Of a stretch of DNA of 64,000 nt, positions 59,178-64,000 are shown piece after piece (within the stretch, counting starts at the first letter, position 1; every line of letters begins with the position of its first letter). Below the pieces are notes generated by a model, which had not been told where the DNA came from, did not search any database, and saw nothing but the letters and a program-made list of their open reading frames with translations. The translations under genes and the position numbers were made by a program. This DNA comes from Budorcas taxicolor (taxonomy: Eukaryota; Chordata; Mammalia; Artiodactyla; Bovidae): contig NC_068913.1 of NCBI RefSeq assembly GCF_023091745.1, positions 37,826,501 through 37,890,500 of the forward strand, given 5' to 3'.

Positions 59178-59579
59178 ATTTATGAAAATATAAAGCAACA
59201 ATACTTTTTTGTAATCAGTTTCCAGATATGAGGCTTACTTTTTCCTTCATGTGAGACTTTATCACCAGAACACATCTAGTTCTTTGGCACTGAGATCTGG
59301 TAAAGAGGAAGGGTTTGCAGACTCATTTTCCATTCCTTTAAACGGGAGCTATAACTGTTCATCAAGACAGCAAATGTCTCTGTAATGTTTATTCATGATT
59401 TGTAAAGATTCAGTTATAAAAAAGTATTACAAACTCCAGTGGGTGATGGCAAAAGATTCTACTTATATGTAATCAGGACTAAATATTCACTGGCAAACTA
59501 ATCACCTAATTTTTTGGTATTATTTCTCCATTTTCATAGACTGTATAGTAATATAAAATATTTAAAATTTGATCCCTTT
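59178..59579. other. Unassigned spacer between two BovB copies
   Basis: AT-rich host sequence, nothing nameable. Confidence 0.45.
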
Positions 59580-60029
59580 ATAATAATTGTGTAGTCTAGT
59601 CAAGGCTATGGTTTTTCCTGTGGTCATGTATGGATGTGGGAGTTGGACTGTGAAGAAGGCTGAGTGCTGAAGAATTGATGCTTTTGAACTGTGGTGTTGG
59701 AGAAGACTCTTGAGAGTCCCTTGGACTGCAAGGAGATCCAACTAGTCCATTCTGAAGATCAACCCTGGGATTTCTTTGGAAGGAATGATGCTAAAGCTGA
59801 AGCTCCAGTACTTTGGCCACCTCATGTGAAGAGTTGACTCATTGGAAAAGACTCTGATGCTGGGAGGGATTGGGGGCAGGAGGAGAAGGGGACGACAGAG
59901 GATGAGATGGCTGGATGGCATCATGGACTCGATGGACAAGGGAGGCCTGGCATGCTACGATTCATGGGGTCGCAAAGAGTCAGACACGACTGAGCGACTG
60001 AACTGAACCTAACTGATAATAATTGTGTA
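59580..60029 (+). mobile_element. BovB LINE 3' fragment with perfect 14-bp TSD
   Basis: 59594-60015 is BovB 3' sequence. The 14-bp ataataattgtgta at 59580-59593 and 60016-60029 is a perfect target-site duplication. About 36 bp are missing near 59936, where the deletion joins two gatggac motifs present in other copies. A second small deletion lies near 59757. Confidence 0.96.
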
Positions 60030-60265
60030 AAGAAGGAATACGACTAGAGATGTGAAAGTAGGAGTAGTTAGAGAAACTATAAATACACCTTTGTTTTTCA
60101 TTATAATTAACTATACTTAATTCTTACTAGTAATAATAATTGGGGCATTTTGAAATGTTAATGCTAGTTTTGTGTCATAAGTTCATGAAATTCATGAGTA
60201 ATGAAATTAGTGTGCTTAGATCTATAGACTGTAAGGTGTATTTCTTTTTATAATGAGAATCTATT

Positions 60266-60575
60266 ACTTGTTCTTTTTTTTTTTAATTGGAGGAAAATTG
60301 CTTTATAATGTTATGTTGGTTTCAGCTGTTTGACAATGCAAATCAGCCATAACTATACATCTCACCTCCTTTGTGAGCCTCCCATGCACCCAATTCCATG
60401 CCTCCAGGACATCACAGAGCACAAAGGCTGGATTTCTCGTGCTATACAGCAACGTCTCACCAGCTATCTGTTAATATAGCATGATGCTGCTTTCTCAGTT
60501 CGCCCCACTCTTTCCTTCCCCCACTGCGTTCATTCCCTAAATCTGTGCCTACAATGGTACTGATTAACTTGTTCT
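60266..60575 (-). mobile_element. Ruminant L1 3' end, antisense, with TSD
   Basis: Reversed poly-A (T run at 60274-60283), then 'gaggaaaattgctttataat', 'atgttggtttcagctgtttg', 'tgcaaatcagccataactat' and 'tccttcccccactgcgttc', the reverse of a ruminant L1 3' UTR. Direct repeat acttgttct at 60266-60274 and 60567-60575. Confidence 0.85.
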
Positions 60576-60684
60576 GGTTTGAAGCCTTATAGAAATATGG
60601 TCACAAAATGTATGGCAAGATCCTCAGTGTCAAAATATGCTGTTACACATAATGTTATTGTAATGGATTCTAACTACTGACAGT

Positions 60685-60880
60685 AATCATAGTCATGGTT
60701 ATTAATGCTTACGGAGTACTTATTCTGTATTTATTTTTTATTCTCATAAAATCTTCATGACTTCAGTACTATTTTCCCATTAACATTTAAGAGAGCTAAC
60801 ATATGAGATCTTACCGTCCTAAGTCTAGAGATCATGAATATAACTACCATGCAATCCTACCTCTCACTATTTGTAAGATA
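60685..60880 (-). mobile_element. MIR SINE, antisense
   Basis: 'ggagtacttattctgtattt', 'ctcataaaatcttcatgact', 'ttttcccattaacatttaag' and 'tctagagatcatgaatataa' follow the reverse MIR order. Confidence 0.6.
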
Positions 60881-61593
60881 AGACAGTGGAGAGCCTCAGA
60901 ATTGTGCCTTTTTAAGGTTCACACTTGTCCCTTTTACCGTCTCTCATTAATTTTGCAAACACCTACGTTCCTTACAGGTTTCAGTATTACCAACTTGTCT
61001 TTTCAATATTGTTTTTCTAGCATTCCTCATACATTGTTTAATCCAGATCTTAAATGAATATATTAAGTATAAATTGCTTCTAATTATTTTCTAATATGAA
61101 ATTCTAATGGACACTCCACAATGGTAAGGAAGTGTTCAAGTTACTTTGATTAAAATCAAATAATAATATCTCAAGAAAACTATCCTCAAAAGTAGGCTTA
61201 TTAAGTAGAATTGAGCCTCCTAACAAAGTGTTTCTGGCATAGTGTGAAATACTGTTTCAAGGTAAGATGGTACCTAACATAGGTATCGATCTCAAATTCA
61301 AATCTCTGGATTCTTTTTCTTATTATCTAGTAGTTATCATTAACTAAGTCACTTATTTTAAAATGCTTTTAAAAATCCCATTCATCTACTTTTCTGCCAT
61401 ATTGCTGTTTACCTTGTAGAAATTAGACCAGTTTTGAAGAGTGGTTATCAAGAGGCCAAATACACGAAGCCAAGTTGACGCACATTTTGAGGTGGGCTCT
61501 GTACTAACTGGTTGACTTGGCTGAGGGATTGAGGTTGGCAAGGCCAGAGTATAGTAACTGATATTTTTTGGGAGCCTAAAATCAAACCAGAGA
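60881..61593. other. Unassigned sequence
   Basis: No gene or nameable repeat. Confidence 0.45.
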
Positions 61594-61818
61594 TCATTGA
61601 ACATGTGTCTGTGTCTGATTCTCTGTAACCCTATTGACTGAAGGCTGCCAGGCTCCTCTGTCCATGGGATACTCCAGGCAAGAATATTGGAGTGGGTTGC
61701 CATGCCCTCCTCCAGGGGATCTTCCCAACCCAGGGATCAAACTTGTGTCTCTTACATCTACCTGCATTGCCAAGTGGGTTCTTTACCATTAGCACCACCT
61801 GAGAAGCCCTCATTGAAC
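61594..61818 (-). mobile_element. Bov-tA SINE with perfect 9-bp TSD
   Basis: Antisense Bov-tA at 61603-61809. tcattgaac at 61594-61602 and 61810-61818 is the target-site duplication. Confidence 0.95.
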
Positions 61819-62834
61819 CTAGCATGATTCAAAAATAGCAATAGTACAGTATTGGTTACAGATGAAATCAAGGACCCAGAGCTATAGGTTGCTGAGTTGG
61901 GTACTTGTAAATATGCAGAAACTCTGATTTGAATTGGAACAAACTAGGAAATGACATAAACACCAAGAGCTAAGAGTGATTTATAAAGAAACTAGGTAAT
62001 TTATAAAAGAGTTATCACAAGTGATCCATTTGATTATTTGCTTTAGTAGATAAGGTATATGGGTGTGTCAGACTGTCTCAAAGTTTGGAATAGATTAAAA
62101 ATACTTTTATCTCTAGTCAGTGTACCATTCACTTACTTCCATCATATTGAAATAAAAGCAAGTCTTCACTTTTTAATAAAAGGAAATTCCATCACTTTTT
62201 CCTCTTGTCTGACAACTGTATACACAATGACAGGATTGATGTTTAAGTTTAATTGAATGTAGCATCTCTCCATAGCTTAAATGATGAAGTACTTTTTTTC
62301 TTGCAATTATTTTTGTCCAACCAATAGCAACTAATTATTGGCATTATTTTCCAACTTGTCCTAGTATTTATTACAATGTCACAATTTTGTATATAAAGCC
62401 AACACATGATTGGTTATCTCTTCTTAGACATCTTTATTATTCCTTAGTAGAAATCTCAATGTTAAAATTTACTTGCTGTAGGTTTTCCTTAAAAGAATAA
62501 AACTAATGATTCATAAATATGGCTACCAAAGTACATGAAAACAGTTCTTTTTACGAATTCAATAAATGTTTAGAAATCATTGGTGACACTATTAGAATCT
62601 GAAGTTCACAAAAAATCTTAGGATATAGTTGCTATGTATGTACTACATTTTAAAAAAGGCACAAAAAAATCAATATCTAGCAGTTCTTAACATTGAAGAA
62701 AACACACATTGCTTAGCAATGTGTTTTTCTTTATTCATTGACTATAAAACATTTATTATGCACTAAAAACATATTGTTAAGATCACTGGAGAGAGTGTAA
62801 AAAAAGAGAGAAACATTGAGAGTAAGATTAGTAA
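61819..62834. other. Unassigned AT-rich sequence with a small hairpin
   Basis: Perfect 9-bp stem with 3-nt loop at 62704-62724 (acacattgc, tta, gcaatgtgt). No gene or nameable repeat. Confidence 0.5.
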
Positions 62835-62965
62835 AATTAGGTATCACAGAACCTGGTCCAAATCCCAGTTTTGCAACTCATGTAAATAATCTATTTTTAA
62901 TTATAAAATGTAGGCTTGGGTCAAATGATCCTTAATAATCCTTTGAGATACTCAGTAGTACTCAT
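62835..62965 (+). mobile_element. MIR/MIR3 SINE
   Basis: 'gaacctggtccaaatcccag', 'ttataaaatgtaggcttggg' and 'tcaaatgatccttaataatc' match the MIR core and a MIR3-like end (gttggactagatgatc). Confidence 0.65.
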
Positions 62966-63238
62966 AGCTAAGATTCTTTAAATTGACAAGTTTTAAAATT
63001 TTTATTAGTTATGGAGAGAGTAAGCAAAGGCACAAGATATAATTTACATAAAATTTTGCCTGGGAGACAAAATAAATTGGCATTTAAAAAAATGTTTCAT
63101 TCACCTATGAGAAACTGTACACCACAGAGAAATTTTGTGACAGGTCATCACACAACACTGCTGCTCCCTTGCCCCATGCTGGGTAATTGGTCCAGAACTG
63201 ACTCAGAGGAAGATCACCACCTACTGTATCACCCATAT
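62966..63238. other. Unassigned sequence next to the 5S-derived element
   Basis: 63120-63238 is notably less AT-rich than its surroundings and lies on the 3' side of the 5S-like segment. It may be the body of a 5S-headed SINE, but I cannot align it. Confidence 0.35.
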
Positions 63239-63366
63239 CACTTCCTGTAGCACCTGGGTTTTTCTTGGAATGTTTCCATCCAAATGTAGATCATATCTGT
63301 CCTTGATCTGTTTGAAAGGGCTGATAAGATCAAGCCTGGGGTGTAGTGGCTCTGGGCCATGAATAT
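63239..63366 (-). repeat. 5S rRNA-derived sequence (5S pseudogene or 5S-headed SINE)
   Basis: The minus strand aligns over the whole length of vertebrate 5S rRNA. 'ttggatggaaa' (63273-63283) matches the internal C-box start, 'acccaggtgctacagg' (63245-63260) matches the 3' end, 'gcttgatcttatcagc' (63320-63335) matches the gatctcgtctgatctc region, and 'ccactacacc' (63340-63349) matches ccataccaccc near the 5' end. Roughly 60 percent similar by eye with few gaps. Too diverged to be a working gene. Confidence 0.6.
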
Positions 63367-64000
63367 ATAAAAGTATGATTTTTGTGTTTTTTTTTTTCGC
63401 TAATAGTTACCTAAAGGATGATTTAATCACTGGACTGGTCACTAACATATGACCAATTAGGATTTCTTGAAACAGAATTTCCTTAATGGTTTCCTGGTTG
63501 TAAATGAACTCACCAATTTCCCATTAGGATTGATTTTCGTCACAAACTTTAACACTCAAGATTTTTTTTTTTTTTTTAATGTGCTGTGAAAGAGTGGAAA
63601 CTTACCAACTGACCAAATTCTAGTAAAGGAAAACAAATGATGTTCTGGTCATAGGAAATATATTAAACGGAATTTGGTAAGCTGTGCTGTTTCTGTACCG
63701 TTGCTGATATTTTGAGAGAAAGAAGCACAGATTTTTCTTTTCAGAGAAAAGAAACATCTCTTCTTTGCAGAGCAATCTGTAAGTCTGTGGAAGGTACTTT
63801 AGCATCACTGTTTATCCATTTAGCAATATTTTCACTAGCCTTGAAAAGATGCAGAGAACTAGTGTGCATTCTATTAAGTAAAAGAAACCATTTTATTAAG
63901 TGAAACTAACCAACATTTGCCAAGACCTTCTTTAAAATGATATATTTAAATAGATTTAATACTTGAAATGTATTCAAAAGTCTTCACTGATTGTGTAAAA
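63367..64000. other. Unassigned AT-rich sequence
   Basis: T runs at 63388-63399 and 63561-63577. No gene or nameable repeat to the end of the window. Confidence 0.45.

Noticed and set aside
62704..62724. 9-bp stem hairpin as a possible terminator or microRNA precursor
   Set aside because: The stem is far too short for a microRNA precursor, and bacterial-type terminators do not apply in this genome.

Overview
The window is a stretch of gene-poor mammalian DNA from a pecoran ruminant, most likely a bovid. The diagnosis rests on repeats. There are nine BovB (RTE-type) LINE fragments, about fourteen Bov-tA/Bov-A/Bov-A2 SINE copies whose 3' tails match the BovB 3' end, and bovine-type L1 3' ends. 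The older background is shared by all placental mammals: MIR, L2-like and L3-like LINEs, MLT1 LTRs, hAT and Tigger DNA transposons, and degraded L1/HAL1. I find no host protein-coding exon, no functional tRNA or rRNA gene, no CRISPR array and no bacterial-style operon. Every longer open frame is either retrotransposon coding sequence, its antisense shadow, or a chance frame. Whether the window is intergenic or lies in a large intron cannot be decided from sequence alone.

Layout. 1-10.8 kb is a dense retrotransposon nest. It holds an old L1 3' end, a 1.7-kb BovB split by a SINE, an L1 whose ORF1 was split by an antisense BovB at about codon 20, and a HAL1-like (ORF1-only) element split by a (TG)n plus Bov-A2 unit. 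10.8-20 kb is mostly unassigned AT-rich DNA with MER2-like, hAT, MIR and MLT1 remnants and two SINEs. 20-27 kb has L1 relics, two long microsatellites, a solo LTR (24.1-24.6 kb) and a well-preserved old L1 3' UTR. 27-40 kb is sparse: an inverted SINE pair, a young BovB with perfect target-site duplications (TSDs), a Bov-A2 with a 12-bp TSD, an L3-like relic, MIRs and two more MLT1 LTRs. 40-51 kb is sparse and ancient. 51-60 kb is a second LINE cluster with four BovB copies and one bovine L1, all on the plus strand. One BovB keeps a 257-codon reverse-transcriptase frame that is catalytically broken. 60-64 kb holds a bovine L1 tail, MIRs, a Bov-tA with a 9-bp TSD and a full-length 5S rRNA-derived relic.

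How the parts relate. BovB is the known autonomous partner whose machinery moves Bov-tA/Bov-A SINEs, and both are present. Nesting gives a relative order: L2/MIR/MLT1/HAL1 first, then L1, then BovB, then Bov-tA/Bov-A2, with a few young BovB and bovine L1 insertions. I did not find a new biological system. The most notable items are the 5S-derived element, the nested insertions with readable junctions, the reverse-transcriptase relic and the plus-strand BovB cluster. Family names come from remembered consensus patterns, not from a database search.
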